A stretch of 64,000 nucleotides of DNA. It comes from Mycobacteroides abscessus ATCC 19977. GTDB taxonomy: Bacteria; Actinomycetota; Actinomycetes; Mycobacteriales; Mycobacteriaceae. The position numbers were made by a program, and so were the translations under genes. Under the pieces are notes generated by a model, which was given only the letters and a program-made list of their open reading frames with translations, made no database searches and was not told where the DNA came from. Positions within the stretch are counted from its first letter, which is position 1; the number at the start of each line of letters is the position of its first letter. Below are positions 8,436 through 17,944 of this stretch, in pieces. The DNA lies in assembly GCF_000069185.1 (NCBI RefSeq), contig NC_010397.1, forward strand, positions 4,836,001-4,900,000, in the 5' to 3' direction.

Positions 8436-9371
8436 GTGGATCTCATCGAGAAATTTGAGGCGGAGCGGCCACGGCTGCTATCGGTCGCCCATCGCATCCT
8501 GGGCTCACGCCACGATGCCGAAGACGCGGTGCAATCCGCCTGGATCCGGGCACAGTCGGCCGCCCCAAACCGGGTGGACAACGCTCCAGGGTGGCTGACC
8601 ACCGTCACCGCGCGGCTATGCCTCGATCAGCTCCGGGCACGTGAACGCCACGGCGAAGTTCCGCTCACCGCCGAACATATTTCGGATACCCAGTTCGCCG
8701 CCGATGAAGAGTTCCTACGGCGCGAGGAAGTTTCACGCGCCGTGCTGGTGGTGCTCGACGAGCTCTCCCCCAAACAGCGCGTGGCCTACGTCCTGCACGA
8801 CCTGTTTGCCGTGCCATTCGGCGACATCGCCGCCGTGCTAGACACCACGGCCGTCTCGGCCAAGAAGCTCGCCAGCCGGGCGCGAGCACGTCTCGGAGCG
8901 GCCGACCCTGAGCGGGCCCGTGAGGTCGGCAGCCAGCTGGAGATAGTCGAGGCATTCCTGTCGGCAGCCCGCGGTGGCGACATCGAACGCCTCATCACCC
9001 TGATGGCGCCCGACGTGATTCGCACCGTCGACCACACGCTCATCCCCAGTGGCGCAGCCACACTCGTACGGGGCGCACAAGCCGTCGCCGAAGAGACGCG
9101 GTCCTTTACTGACAGAATCGCCGTCGCGGCAATACTTCTCATCGATGGACGGGTAGGAGCAGTCATCGCACCGGGAGGTCATCCCTTTGCGCTCATTCGC
9201 ATGGATACCGATGGCAGGCTGGTCACATGCATCGACATCGCCCCGTACACGAGCGGCGACGCCGCGCTCTCACTGATCGCAACGGCTGGGTCCAAAGTGT
9301 CATACTCGCCTGGTGAATCAGGCCGCCGAATCGATCCGCGAGGTTCAGGCCTCCCCCGAGTGGATCACTGA
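8436..9371 (+). CDS. ECF RNA polymerase sigma factor with SnoaL-like C-terminal domain
   Basis: The 311-residue protein has sigma region 2 (about 8-75, with HDAEDAVQSAWIRA), region 4 (about 105-165, with SPKQRVAYVLHDLF and a helix-turn-helix in AVLDTTAVSAKKLASRARAR) and a C-terminal SnoaL/NTF2-like domain (about 175-280). This is the SigJ/ECF41-like layout, in which the tail adjusts activity and no anti-sigma gene is needed. The WLPEP linker typical of ECF41 is not visible, so the subgroup is left open. The GTG start follows GAAAGGTGACC. The last ~25 residues are compositionally odd (see findings). It probably controls the divergent DoxX-like pair and the downstream oxidoreductase. Confidence 0.88.
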   Translation: MDLIEKFEAERPRLLSVAHRILGSRHDAEDAVQSAWIRAQSAAPNRVDNAPGWLTTVTARLCLDQLRARERHGEVPLTAEHISDTQFAADEEFLRREEVSRAVLVVLDELSPKQRVAYVLHDLFAVPFGDIAAVLDTTAVSAKKLASRARARLGAADPERAREVGSQLEIVEAFLSAARGGDIERLITLMAPDVIRTVDHTLIPSGAATLVRGAQAVAEETRSFTDRIAVAAILLIDGRVGAVIAPGGHPFALIRMDTDGRLVTCIDIAPYTSGDAALSLIATAGSKVSYSPGESGRRIDPRGSGLPRVDH

Positions 9372-9404
9372 CGCGGCCGCGGCACTGCTGAACGGAATCA
9401 GGAA

Positions 9405-10826
9405 GTGAGCACTGCCGTTATCGTCGGTGGCGGGCCCAACGGGCTGACAGCGGCAATCCTGCTCGCTCAGCAGGGTGTGCACGTCACGGTGCTGGAAGCC
9501 GCCGATTCGGTCGGCGGCGGCGTTCGATCAGGCGCGGCCACTGGGCCAGGGCTGATCCACGACTATTGCTCGGCCATACATCCCATGGCGGTGGGGTCGC
9601 CGGTACTCGCCGGTCTTGATCTGGAAAAGCATGGCCTACAGTGGCTTTGGCCGGAAGTGGACTGCGCGCATCCCCTCGATGACGGTTCGTGCGGCGTGCT
9701 TTATCGCGATGTCGCCGCAACTGCCAATGGCCTGGGACGCGACGGGCGCCGGTGGCGGGCGCTATTCGAACGGCCGGCACGCAACTTTGATCTACTGACC
9801 GCGGACATCATGGGACCACTGCTACGGATACCCAGGCATCCCCTGGCACTGACACGATTCGGCGTTCCCACCGTGCTACCCGCCGCTGCCACGGCACAAC
9901 TCTTTCGAACAAGACAAGCCCGTGCATTGTTCGGCGGTATCGCCGCACATGCTTTCCGGCCCCTGCACTACCCGATGACATCCGCAATCGGTCTGGGGAT
10001 CATCACCGCCGGCCACCGCCACGGGTGGCCGGTCGCGGCGGGAGGCTCTCAATCCATCACCGACGCGCTCTCTTCACTCCTGGCTCAGTTCGGCGGAAGG
10101 ATCGAGACCGGGGTTCACGTCACGTCGTTCACACAGCTACCCACGGCCGACGTGACCCTGTTCGACCTCTCGCCCACTCAGGTGGCCGACATCCTGCGGG
10201 ACCATTTGCCGACCTCCGTAGCGCGCGGCCTCTCGCGGTTCCGTTACGGGCCTGGTGCGTTCAAGGTCGATTTCGCGATCGAAGACGGTGTGCCGTGGAC
10301 CAATCCAGATGCTGGCCGCGCCGGAACGGTTCACCTCGGCGGCACCTTCGCCGAGGTCGCGTCGACGGAACGTGCCGTACACGCAGGGCGTATGCCCGAG
10401 CGCCCGTTCGTTCTCGTGGGCCAACAGTACCTCGCCGACCCCGGGCGATCGAACGGCAATATTCATCCACTGTGGACTTATGCGCATGTACCGCACGGGT
10501 TTACCGGCGACGCCACGCAGGCGCTGATCGACCAGATAGAGCGCTTTGCCCCCGGCTTCCGTGACCGGATCGTGGCGACCGCCGTGCGTTCTACCACCGA
10601 CATGACTGTCTATAACCCCAATTACGTCGGTGGCGATATCGTCACCGGCGCCAAGGACATCCGTCAGCTGGTCTTTGGACCGCGGACAACCGCGCACCCG
10701 TACCGCCTGGGCATCCCCGGCATGTACATCTGCTCGGCGGCCACACCGCCAGGCCCCGGCGCACACGGCATGTGCGGCGCCCATGCCGCCGCCGAGGCAC
10801 TCAGGCACCTCCGCGCGTCCATCTGA
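9405..10826 (+). CDS. Phytoene-desaturase-like FAD-dependent oxidoreductase
   Basis: The 473-residue protein opens with a Rossmann FAD-binding motif (VIVGGGPNGLTAA) followed by a CrtI-type LEAADSVGGGVRSG stretch, and ends with the FAD-contact segment GIPGMYICSAATPPGPGAHG. The family dehydrogenates carotenoids or other lipids, but most actinobacterial members are uncharacterised. There is no carotenoid cluster nearby, so the substrate is open. The GTG start at 9405 overlaps the stop of a short alternative frame. It is likely co-transcribed with the sigma factor gene, 33 bases upstream. Confidence 0.85.
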   Translation: MSTAVIVGGGPNGLTAAILLAQQGVHVTVLEAADSVGGGVRSGAATGPGLIHDYCSAIHPMAVGSPVLAGLDLEKHGLQWLWPEVDCAHPLDDGSCGVLYRDVAATANGLGRDGRRWRALFERPARNFDLLTADIMGPLLRIPRHPLALTRFGVPTVLPAAATAQLFRTRQARALFGGIAAHAFRPLHYPMTSAIGLGIITAGHRHGWPVAAGGSQSITDALSSLLAQFGGRIETGVHVTSFTQLPTADVTLFDLSPTQVADILRDHLPTSVARGLSRFRYGPGAFKVDFAIEDGVPWTNPDAGRAGTVHLGGTFAEVASTERAVHAGRMPERPFVLVGQQYLADPGRSNGNIHPLWTYAHVPHGFTGDATQALIDQIERFAPGFRDRIVATAVRSTTDMTVYNPNYVGGDIVTGAKDIRQLVFGPRTTAHPYRLGIPGMYICSAATPPGPGAHGMCGAHAAAEALRHLRASI

Positions 10827-10894
10827 TTCCGCGGACGACCGACCCGGCTCGCACTTTCTGGAATAGATCCAAATTAAGGCGCGTTGCACCTGAC

Positions 10895-11386
10895 ATGACG
10901 AACACAGCCCGTCTCTCAGAATCCGATATCAAACACTTCAGTGCCTCGTCGACCTTGTCGGACAACCTGCAACGCGTCCTCGTCGACCTCATCGAGCTTC
11001 ATCTTCAAGGCAAACAGGCTCATTGGAACGTGGTGGGGACCAACTTCCGCGATCTACATCTGCAACTCGATGAGCTGGTCGAGTTCGCGCGCGAGGGCAG
11101 CGACACGGTCGCCGAGCGGATGCGCGCTCTCTACGCCGTACCCGACGGACGGTCGGACACCGTAGCGGCCAGCACCACGCTGCCGCACTTCCCACCGTAT
11201 GAGCGCAGCACCGCCGATGTGGTGGACCTCATCACCGTCCGGGTCCACGCCGCCGTCAACACGCTGCGCGCGGTGCACGATGCGGTCGACGAGGAAGACC
11301 CGACCACTGCCGACATCCTGCACCAACTCATCGACGGCCTCGAGAAGCTGGCCTGGCTGATCGCCTCGGAGAACCGCAAGGTCTGA
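10895..11386 (+). CDS. dps: Dps/ferritin-like DNA-protecting protein
   Basis: The 163-residue protein matches the Dps family: a helical bundle with the ferroxidase signature QAHWNVVGTNFRDLHLQLDE, which carries the His and acidic residues that bind iron between subunits. Dps dodecamers oxidise and store iron with peroxide and can bind DNA. The ATG at 10895 gives the normal length; the longer frame overlaps the end of the upstream gene in an unlikely composition. No obvious regulator site is seen. Confidence 0.9.
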   Translation: MTNTARLSESDIKHFSASSTLSDNLQRVLVDLIELHLQGKQAHWNVVGTNFRDLHLQLDELVEFAREGSDTVAERMRALYAVPDGRSDTVAASTTLPHFPPYERSTADVVDLITVRVHAAVNTLRAVHDAVDEEDPTTADILHQLIDGLEKLAWLIASENRKV

Positions 11387-11444
11387 CACCGGGGCGCCGC
11401 ACGGCCTTCACCCCGGACTGATATGCCTGCGCCATGATGGACCG

Positions 11445-12095
11445 ATGCACGCAGCGAAACGTCTCACGACAATCCTCGGTCTACTCACCGCAGTTCTGAT
11501 CTGGGGGCCCAATGTCGGGCTGGCCCGTGCGGCCGAGGCGGCACCCGCCGGCGATGTCCTCTCGATTGGCGCTCCCGAGGCGCCGGGACAAATCGATCTG
11601 TACCTGGATCCGCTGTGCCCCTACAGCGGGAAGATGGTGCAGGACCAGGGCGAGGAGATCGCGCGGCTCATCGAATCCGGCCGGTTACACATCAATCTCC
11701 GGTTCGTGGATTTCCTCGATAAGTACTCTGCCAGCGGCACATACGACACCCGCGCGATATATGCGAGCTTCGTGGTCGCGGACCAGTCACGGTCGAGTGA
11801 AACCACGTGGCGCTTCATCCAGCAGATCTACGCCAAAGACGCACAACCGAAGGAAGAAGGTGACACCGACCTGACCAACGACCAGCTGGCAGCGCTGGCC
11901 GAGCGTGTCCACGCGCCTCAGGGGGCGCAGGATTTGATCAGACTCGGGCTGCCGGTGCCCTTTGACGCCCGCGCCATCGCGGCCAATAATCTGCCGCTCT
12001 TGCGTGCCTTCCCTAAATCCGGTGTGCCGATGGTAGTGATCGGGAATCAGCCCGTCGACGGAGAATCCGACTGGCTGAGCAGAATTCCACGGTAG
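11445..12095 (+). CDS. Exported DsbA/thioredoxin-like protein with a single active-site Cys
   Basis: The 216-residue protein has a signal peptide (residues 1-30, ending ARAAEA) and a thioredoxin-like DsbA domain. The active site reads DPLCPYSGKM: the first Cys is present and the second is Ser. The cis-Pro loop is visible as KSGVPMVVIGN. With only one Cys it cannot form the usual CXXC disulfide by itself, so it may act as a chaperone, mixed-disulfide enzyme or thiol-conjugate handler outside the membrane. It stands alone. Confidence 0.8.
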   Translation: MHAAKRLTTILGLLTAVLIWGPNVGLARAAEAAPAGDVLSIGAPEAPGQIDLYLDPLCPYSGKMVQDQGEEIARLIESGRLHINLRFVDFLDKYSASGTYDTRAIYASFVVADQSRSSETTWRFIQQIYAKDAQPKEEGDTDLTNDQLAALAERVHAPQGAQDLIRLGLPVPFDARAIAANNLPLLRAFPKSGVPMVVIGNQPVDGESDWLSRIPR

Positions 12096-12119
12096 CGCCA
12101 CACACTGCGAAATACTGGT

Positions 12120-12941
12120 GTGGTGACAGTGAATTCGAAGGTTTCACGCTCGTGGCTGCTGATGAATCCGTCGCGGGAAGCCAGTCTCGAAGCCGCCATC
12201 GCTTCCACAAATGCCGACGAGGTAATCCTGGATTTGGAAGATGCCGTCGCTCCGAACGAGAAGGAGCCGGCACGCGGACGCGTGCTGGAGTATCTGAACT
12301 CCGGCGGCAATGCGTGGGTGCGCGTCAACGACGCATCCAGCGACTTCTGGTCAGCGGACTGCCGGGCCCTGGCCGACGCCCGCGGTCTGAAGGGAGTTGT
12401 ACTTGCCAAGACAGAGGGCGGAAACCACATGTGGGACACCTCGAATCGTCTTGGTGGCGAGACGCCGGTGATCGCGTTGATCGAGACCGCACGCGGCCTA
12501 TCCCGGGTACACGACATCGCGGCGGCCCGCCCGTGCTTTCGTATTGCCTTCGGCGTCAACGACTACACCCTCGACATCGGTGTTGATCAAGATCCGTTGG
12601 CACTGGCCTACAGCCGTTCTCAACTTGTGGTGGCGTCGCGGGCCGCACACATCCCGGGGCCAATCGACGGGCCGACGCGTGACCCGGCCGAGCTGCCCGA
12701 GGCGGTGTCATTGACACGCCGCATGGGCATGACGGGCAAGCTGGCCCTGCGTTCATCGGATGCCGACACCATCAATACGGGGCTGAGTCCCTCCGACGAA
12801 GATGTGTCATGGGCGCAAGACTTCGTGGATCGCTTCAACAGCCAGGGCGGCAAGCCCAAGGACGGCAGCGACTTACCCCGCCTCAACCGAGCTCGCATAA
12901 TCCTGGAACGGGCGCGGATGCTCGGATTGATCACGCCCTAG
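12120..12941 (+). CDS. HpcH/HpaI aldolase/citrate lyase family protein (CitE-like)
   Basis: The 273-residue protein has the CitE-like TIM barrel. VILDLEDAVAPNEKEPAR carries the acidic metal ligands, and the substrate-binding Arg and Glu are in the middle (ALIETARGLSRV). Stand-alone CitE-like proteins in mycobacteria cleave or hydrolyse acyl-CoAs such as malyl- or citramalyl-CoA; the substrate here is not determined. Adjacent GTG codons at 12120, 12123 and 12129 could all serve as start. The 3' end overlaps the convergent M20 gene by eleven bases. Confidence 0.85.
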   Translation: MVTVNSKVSRSWLLMNPSREASLEAAIASTNADEVILDLEDAVAPNEKEPARGRVLEYLNSGGNAWVRVNDASSDFWSADCRALADARGLKGVVLAKTEGGNHMWDTSNRLGGETPVIALIETARGLSRVHDIAAARPCFRIAFGVNDYTLDIGVDQDPLALAYSRSQLVVASRAAHIPGPIDGPTRDPAELPEAVSLTRRMGMTGKLALRSSDADTINTGLSPSDEDVSWAQDFVDRFNSQGGKPKDGSDLPRLNRARIILERARMLGLITP

Positions 12942-14181
12942 CGGTCAGACGAGACAACGCCGCCACGGTCAGTGCCTCGATTCCAGTACTGAGGGTGGGC
13001 TCCAGCACCGGCGCAAATTCCGGAGAATGGTTGGACGGCACCGGCTTTCCGGCCGCGGCGGCTTCCTCAAAACGCTGTTGCTCGTATCCGCCCCAGAACC
13101 AGAACGCGGTCGGAACACCGGCTGTGGTTCCAAAGATGCCGACATCCTCGCTGCCCGCAAGCGGGCTGGGGGACTCCACCACCCGCTCCGCACCGAAGTG
13201 CTCCCGGAAAACTGCGGCTATCGCCTGCATCGCCCCGTCGTCTACGACGGTGACCGGGAAGGTGTGCATCGATGTCACCGCCGGTTCTTTATCGGCACCG
13301 GAGGCTATCGACTCGGCCTGCGCGATCCGCGTGATGGAGGCCAGCGTCTTCTTTCGCACCTCTTCATTGAAGGTACGCACGTTGATGCCGAGCTCCGCAT
13401 CGTCGGGAATGATGTTGTCCTTCGCGCCCGCATGCACATAGCCGACGGTCACCACTGCGGGCTCGAACGGAGACAGCTCGCGCGAGACGATCGTCTGTAG
13501 ACGCTGTACCACACTTGACGCCATTACCACCGGGTCTATCGTCGATTCGGGTTGTGAGCCATGACCACCCCGCCCGAACAACTGCAGCTTGAGCGAATCC
13601 GAGGCGGCTAGTGCCGTGCCCGTTTTGTACGCGATCATCCCGGCCGGCAGGGGACCGACATGCTGTCCGAGAACGACGTCCGGCCTGGGAAACCGGTCCA
13701 GGATGCCGTCAGCGATCATCGCGTTCGCACCCCCGCCGACTTCCTCTGCGGGCTGGAACACCGCGACAACTGTTCCCGACCACGTCGCCTTGAGTTGATC
13801 GAGCAGCCGAAGAGCGCCGACCAGCGCGGCGACATGCATATCGTGGCCGCACGCGTGCATGACCGGGACGTCCTTGCCGTCCGGGTTCGTCGCGCGGACG
13901 GTGCTCGCATAGGGTAGGCCGGTCTGTTCCTGCACCGGAAGTGCATCGAAGTCTGCACGCAACCAGATCACCGGACCGGAGCCGTTGCGCAGTACAGCGA
14001 CAACGCCGGTACCACCTATGCCCGCTGTCACCTCAAGCCCGAGTGGGGCGATGGCCTCCTCGATTTTTCCGGCGGTCCGATGCTCTTGGAACGACAATTC
14101 CGGGTTCTGATGCAGGTCGCGATAGAAGTCGGCCAGATCACCCAAATCGTCAGCCCAGTTGTGGGGCAATGTGATCGACAT
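12931..14181 (-). CDS. M20 family metallopeptidase/amidohydrolase
   Basis: The 416-residue protein follows the M20D amidohydrolase pattern: HQNPELSFQE near the N-terminus, the metal site HACGHDMHVAALVG, the catalytic FQPAEEVGGGANAMI, and a dimerisation domain in the middle (about 190-300). The family hydrolyses N-acyl amino acids or amide conjugates; the substrate is unknown. GGGAGGC precedes the ATG at 14181. It diverges from a broken FAD oxidoreductase with 112 bases between starts, so the two may once have formed an amino acid or amide catabolic pair. Confidence 0.9.
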   Translation of the reverse strand: MSITLPHNWADDLGDLADFYRDLHQNPELSFQEHRTAGKIEEAIAPLGLEVTAGIGGTGVVAVLRNGSGPVIWLRADFDALPVQEQTGLPYASTVRATNPDGKDVPVMHACGHDMHVAALVGALRLLDQLKATWSGTVVAVFQPAEEVGGGANAMIADGILDRFPRPDVVLGQHVGPLPAGMIAYKTGTALAASDSLKLQLFGRGGHGSQPESTIDPVVMASSVVQRLQTIVSRELSPFEPAVVTVGYVHAGAKDNIIPDDAELGINVRTFNEEVRKKTLASITRIAQAESIASGADKEPAVTSMHTFPVTVVDDGAMQAIAAVFREHFGAERVVESPSPLAGSEDVGIFGTTAGVPTAFWFWGGYEQQRFEEAAAAGKPVPSNHSPEFAPVLEPTLSTGIEALTVAALSRLTARA

Positions 14182-14293
14182 ACGGCCTCCCAGTCAGTGA
14201 GTGCTTCCAGGGCTCAGTGGAGACAATACGGTGATTTTCACGGCCTACCCTCGAACTCGAAGAGACGTTCAGCCTTACCGAGATGGAGGTCAC

Positions 14294-15455
14294 GTGAGCC
14301 ACCCCACCGAGACCGAACTCTCCGTCGATGTAATCGTCGTTGGCGGCGGGATGTCGGGAGCCTCGGTCGCCTACGAAATCGCCGAGCACCGGACCGTGGC
14401 GCTGCTGGAAAGGGAATCGACCCTTGCCTTTCACACCACGGGGCGGTCGGCCGCAACCTTTATCGAGAACTACGGAAATTCGGTCATCCGGATGTTGACG
14501 GCCGGGAGCCGCGACTTCATTCACCGACCCTCCGGAAGGCTTCGACCCTCCCCTGGCCACCTCCCTGCCGCTGCTGACCATCGCCGACTCCGCGCACACG
14601 GATGCACTGCGGGAATCGCACCACCAGGCTGCTCTGCTCGGGTGCAACACCGAGCTGGTCGACGGCGCGGTGGCCGAGGAGATCAACCCCTACCTACGAC
14701 CCGGATACACCCAGCTGGCGACGGTCGATTTGACGCCGATGGAGCTCGATGTTCATGGCCTGCACCAGGGATATGTGCGTGGCCTGCGTCGGCGTGGGGG
14801 AACCATTGTGAAGTCGGCAGGAATCGTGAGCGGGGCCCGCCGACATGGGCGCTGGGCCCTGCGGGACTCCTCGGGGCGGGTCTTCGAGGCAGCGACCGTC
14901 ATCAATGCCGCGGGGGCGTGGTGCGATGAACTCGCACACCTGCTGGGCGCTCGCCCGGTGGGTATCCAGCCGCTGCGACGCACGGCGTTCATGGCCTCGG
15001 CGCCCCGCCCGAACGCCACCGGCTCGCTTCCCATGACACTGGATGCCTCCGACGCGTTCTACTTCAAACCCGATGGCGCACAGTTTCTCTGCTCACCCGC
15101 CGATGAGACGCCGCAGCCACCCGGCGACCCGCGACCGGACGAGTTAGAGATGGCACGCGCGATCGGAATGATCAACGAGGCAACCACGCTTGGCATTCGG
15201 AGCGTGAATTCCGCCTGGGCAGGCCTGCGTTCCTTCACCGCCGATCGCACACCGGTAGTGGGTGCTGATCCGGGTGTCGAGGACTTCTTCTGGTACGCGG
15301 CCCAGGGCGGATACGGCATCCAGATGGCACCCGCTCTCGCCAGGACGGGCGCCGCGCTGGCCACGGGCGCCGCCCTACCCGACGATCTGGCCGCCCGCGG
15401 TCTGACTGCGGCAATGCTGGCACCCGGACGTGACTCGCTACACACGGGCCAATAG
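14294..15455 (+). pseudogene. FAD-dependent (DAO-type) oxidoreductase, frameshifted
   Basis: The first part runs from a GTG at 14294 (GATGGAGGTCAC upstream) and encodes MSHPTETELS, an FAD-binding motif VIVVGGGMSGASVAYE and continues to SRDF at 14518. The rest of the protein is in another frame from 14520 (FTDPPEGF...), through NAAGAWCDELAHLLGARPVG and ending at 15455 with WYAAQGGYGIQMAP. One extra base near 14519 explains the break; removing it gives a full-length protein of about 386 residues of the D-amino-acid oxidase/glycine oxidase type. It is either a recent pseudogene or a sequencing error. Confidence 0.85.
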
Positions 15456-15511
15456 CAGCCGTTCCTGCGCGCCCGGACCCTTCCGGGCGAATCCTGTTAT
15501 CGTCGGCCACG

Positions 15512-16345
15512 ATGGTGAACATGGATCGGCGCCGCATGATGGCGTTCTCAGGGCTTGGCATGTTGGCAGCAGCAGCTTCGATGCCGCAGGCGTGGGCGCA
15601 ACCGTCCCCACTGGGACCGCCCAACCGGCCGCCCGCGGCACCCCCCACCGGCAAGTACGTCTTCGTCGACGAGTTCGACGGACCGGCGGGCTCGGCCCCC
15701 GATGGTTCCAAGTGGGCGATATCGAAGGCTCGCGAGACCATGAAGGACCCGACATTCTGGGAACTCCCAGAAAATGTCGGGCAGTACCGTGACGACCGCA
15801 AGAACGTCTTCCTCGACGGAAACTCGAACCTGGTGATCAAGGCCGCCAAAGAAGGCAACACCTACTACGGCGGCAAGATCTACAGCACGACCGAACTCGG
15901 TATCGGCTACACCTGGGAAGCACGCATCAAGTTCAACTGTCTGACCCCGGGCGCATGGCCCGCGTTCTGGCTCGGCAGTGACCAAGACGGTGAGATCGAC
16001 ATTGTCGAGTGGTACGGCAACGGCAGCTGGCCGTCGGCCACCACCGTGCACGCCAAGGCCAATGGCTCAGAATGGAAGACACACAACATCTCTCTCGACA
16101 GCGGCTGGCACACCTGGCGCACCCAGTGGGATGACAAGGGCATCCGGTTCTGGAAGGACTACACCGACGGGGCCACACCGTATTTCGAGGTCCCGGCCAA
16201 CTCCCTGGCGGACTGGCCGTTCAACAATCCCGGCCACAAGGCCTTTGCCGTGCTGAACCTGGCGGTAGCGGGATCCGGCGGCGGCGATCCCCGCGGGGGT
16301 ACCTATCCCGCGGAGATGCTTGTCGACTGGATCCGTGTCTGGTAG
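15512..16345 (+). CDS. Exported glycoside hydrolase family 16 protein
   Basis: The 277-residue protein has a signal with MDRRRMMAFSGLG and an AQA-type cleavage region near residue 30, probably exported by the Tat route. The mature part is a GH16 jelly roll, with catalytic Glu161, Asp163 and Glu166 in GEIDIVEWYG and WPAFWLG just before it. GH16 enzymes cut beta-1,3/1,4-glucans (laminarinase or lichenase type). The substrate could be environmental glucan. Its stop is directly followed by the stop of the convergent DoxDA gene. Confidence 0.9.
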   Translation: MVNMDRRRMMAFSGLGMLAAAASMPQAWAQPSPLGPPNRPPAAPPTGKYVFVDEFDGPAGSAPDGSKWAISKARETMKDPTFWELPENVGQYRDDRKNVFLDGNSNLVIKAAKEGNTYYGGKIYSTTELGIGYTWEARIKFNCLTPGAWPAFWLGSDQDGEIDIVEWYGNGSWPSATTVHAKANGSEWKTHNISLDSGWHTWRTQWDDKGIRFWKDYTDGATPYFEVPANSLADWPFNNPGHKAFAVLNLAVAGSGGGDPRGGTYPAEMLVDWIRVW

Positions 16346-17389
16346 CTAGTCGTCGATCTGCAAGGCCTGCGTCCACACCGCACCGCTGACGTCCGCGAGG
16401 GACAGATTGTAGTGATGCCGCGGATCGATTCGTATGTCCAGACCGTCAATGTTCAACTCTGCCTTGGCCCCCAACGGCACAATCACGCCATACGCTCCGG
16501 GTTTCACCGCCGCGATGTACCGATTGGTGATGGAGTGCGCGGGCAGACTGCTCAGCTGCTCGGCCCGTAGAACCACCACTGCCCGTCCGGTCTCGCTTTC
16601 GGTGACGGTGACGCCCACCAGGAATGATCCGTAGACATCGACGCCCTCGGTCCGGTACACGGTGAATCGTAGGTTCCGATCGGAGATGCGCGCGTTCGAT
16701 ACCTCGATGATCGGAGCCACCGACTTGTTGCGTAGTGGCCCGTACAGGCCACCGTGGAAATACTGGTTGGTGCACAACGCGATGGTCAGCACCGCGGCGG
16801 CACCACCCAGTACCTGCCGACGGCGCACGTCCAGGGGCCCCGATGCCAGCCATCGGAACCAACACGACTCGGCAACCCCGCAATTACGCTCCACCACAAC
16901 GTGATCCAGTGAATAGCGACCCCCGCCGGCCAGGAACAGCGTCAATCCTGCAGAGATTCCCAGGATGCCTATCTGCCATTCATCCAGGCAGGTCGTACCC
17001 AGCCAGCCAGACCCCAACAATATCCCCAGCGCGAGCAGAAAAACACTCACGCTCATCGCCCTGGTGAGAATTCCTGCCATCAAACACAGTCCCGTAACGC
17101 CTTCCACCACGGTGAAGACGACCATCGACCATTTCAAAAGATCGGGGTGCTCGACCAGAAAGGCGATGATCGGTTTGATGCCCAGAGCCTGTGGGAGGAA
17201 GTGATTGAACTTCTCTCCCACGTAGCCCGAAACGTCTGGGTCCAGCTTGTTTTCGAGTGCGACCCGTCGCCAAAACGCGGAAAAATAGGTCCATCCGACC
17301 ACCAGCCGGATGGGTAAGACCGCCAGCCCGGCGCTGTCGCGCCACGTGCTGCCGTTGCTTTTGGTGTTCACGAAAACATCACTAGTCAT
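16346..17389 (-). CDS. DoxD-DoxA fusion, thiosulfate:quinone oxidoreductase-like membrane protein
   Basis: The 347-residue protein has an N-terminal four-helix membrane part of DoxD type (about 20-165, with PIRLVVGWTYFSAFWRRVAL) and a C-terminal periplasmic-side domain of DoxA type after a further membrane segment near residue 200. In archaea DoxD and DoxA together oxidise thiosulfate and reduce quinone; fused forms occur in bacteria. It is the last gene of a minus-strand run that includes a sulfide:quinone-reductase-like protein, which supports a role in sulfur oxidation. Enzyme activity is inferred, not shown. Confidence 0.75.
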   Translation of the reverse strand: MTSDVFVNTKSNGSTWRDSAGLAVLPIRLVVGWTYFSAFWRRVALENKLDPDVSGYVGEKFNHFLPQALGIKPIIAFLVEHPDLLKWSMVVFTVVEGVTGLCLMAGILTRAMSVSVFLLALGILLGSGWLGTTCLDEWQIGILGISAGLTLFLAGGGRYSLDHVVVERNCGVAESCWFRWLASGPLDVRRRQVLGGAAAVLTIALCTNQYFHGGLYGPLRNKSVAPIIEVSNARISDRNLRFTVYRTEGVDVYGSFLVGVTVTESETGRAVVVLRAEQLSSLPAHSITNRYIAAVKPGAYGVIVPLGAKAELNIDGLDIRIDPRHHYNLSLADVSGAVWTQALQIDD

Positions 17390-17511
17390 TGATCGTCGGC
17401 CTCAAGTCGTCGGATTGGTGCTAGAAAGGGCACGCTTCGGCGCACGCTGGTACTGACGGCGCGGCGCAACGGCCACTCAGTGGTTGAAGAGATAAAGGCG
17501 CGCAGATCAGA

Positions 17512-17916
17512 TCAGCGCCGGATCACGCTGATCCGATACAAGAGCGATCGACCATTCTGCGCGGCACAAGGATTCATGTTTCCCGGTTGCCATCGGGCTC
17601 CACGCACGCTGCCATGGATGGGCAGATCTCGAAGGGCAGTTATGGATTCGGGCAGCACCGAGGGCGGCCGCATGACATGCGCCGCGTCCTGAGCTATGAC
17701 AACCTCGGGGGACGCGCACGCCCCGCCCGGTTGTTCCGCCAGGGCTGAACTCGGTACCAGGGAACCGCTCGATGCCATCGTATGAGTGAGTGCCACAACA
17801 CCTTTAGGGCAATGAACCAGCGACAGGGAGGCCAGAACACCGACCAGCATCAGAAGTGCGGCTACGAGAAGCCCACGGCGCGTTACTGATCCCCGATCAC
17901 GGCGCGCCAGCGGCAT
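17512..17916 (-). CDS. Small membrane or exported protein of unknown function
   Basis: The 134-residue protein has a twin-arginine-like RRG followed by one hydrophobic helix (about 13-34) and a short exported tail with three Cys (LVHCPKG, GACASP, MNPCAAQ). I do not recognise the family. It lies between the methyltransferase (28 bases upstream) and the DoxD-DoxA gene (122 bases downstream) on the same strand, so it probably belongs to the same transcription unit. The 122 bases downstream hold no recognisable feature. Confidence 0.55.
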   Translation of the reverse strand: MPLARRDRGSVTRRGLLVAALLMLVGVLASLSLVHCPKGVVALTHTMASSGSLVPSSALAEQPGGACASPEVVIAQDAAHVMRPPSVLPESITALRDLPIHGSVRGARWQPGNMNPCAAQNGRSLLYRISVIRR

Positions 17917-17944
17917 AAACCCAATCCTAACAGCGCAGCCGCTG

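Noticed and set aside
8436..9371. Assigning the sigma factor firmly to group ECF41
   Set aside because: The SnoaL-like tail fits, but the linker motif expected for ECF41 is not visible.
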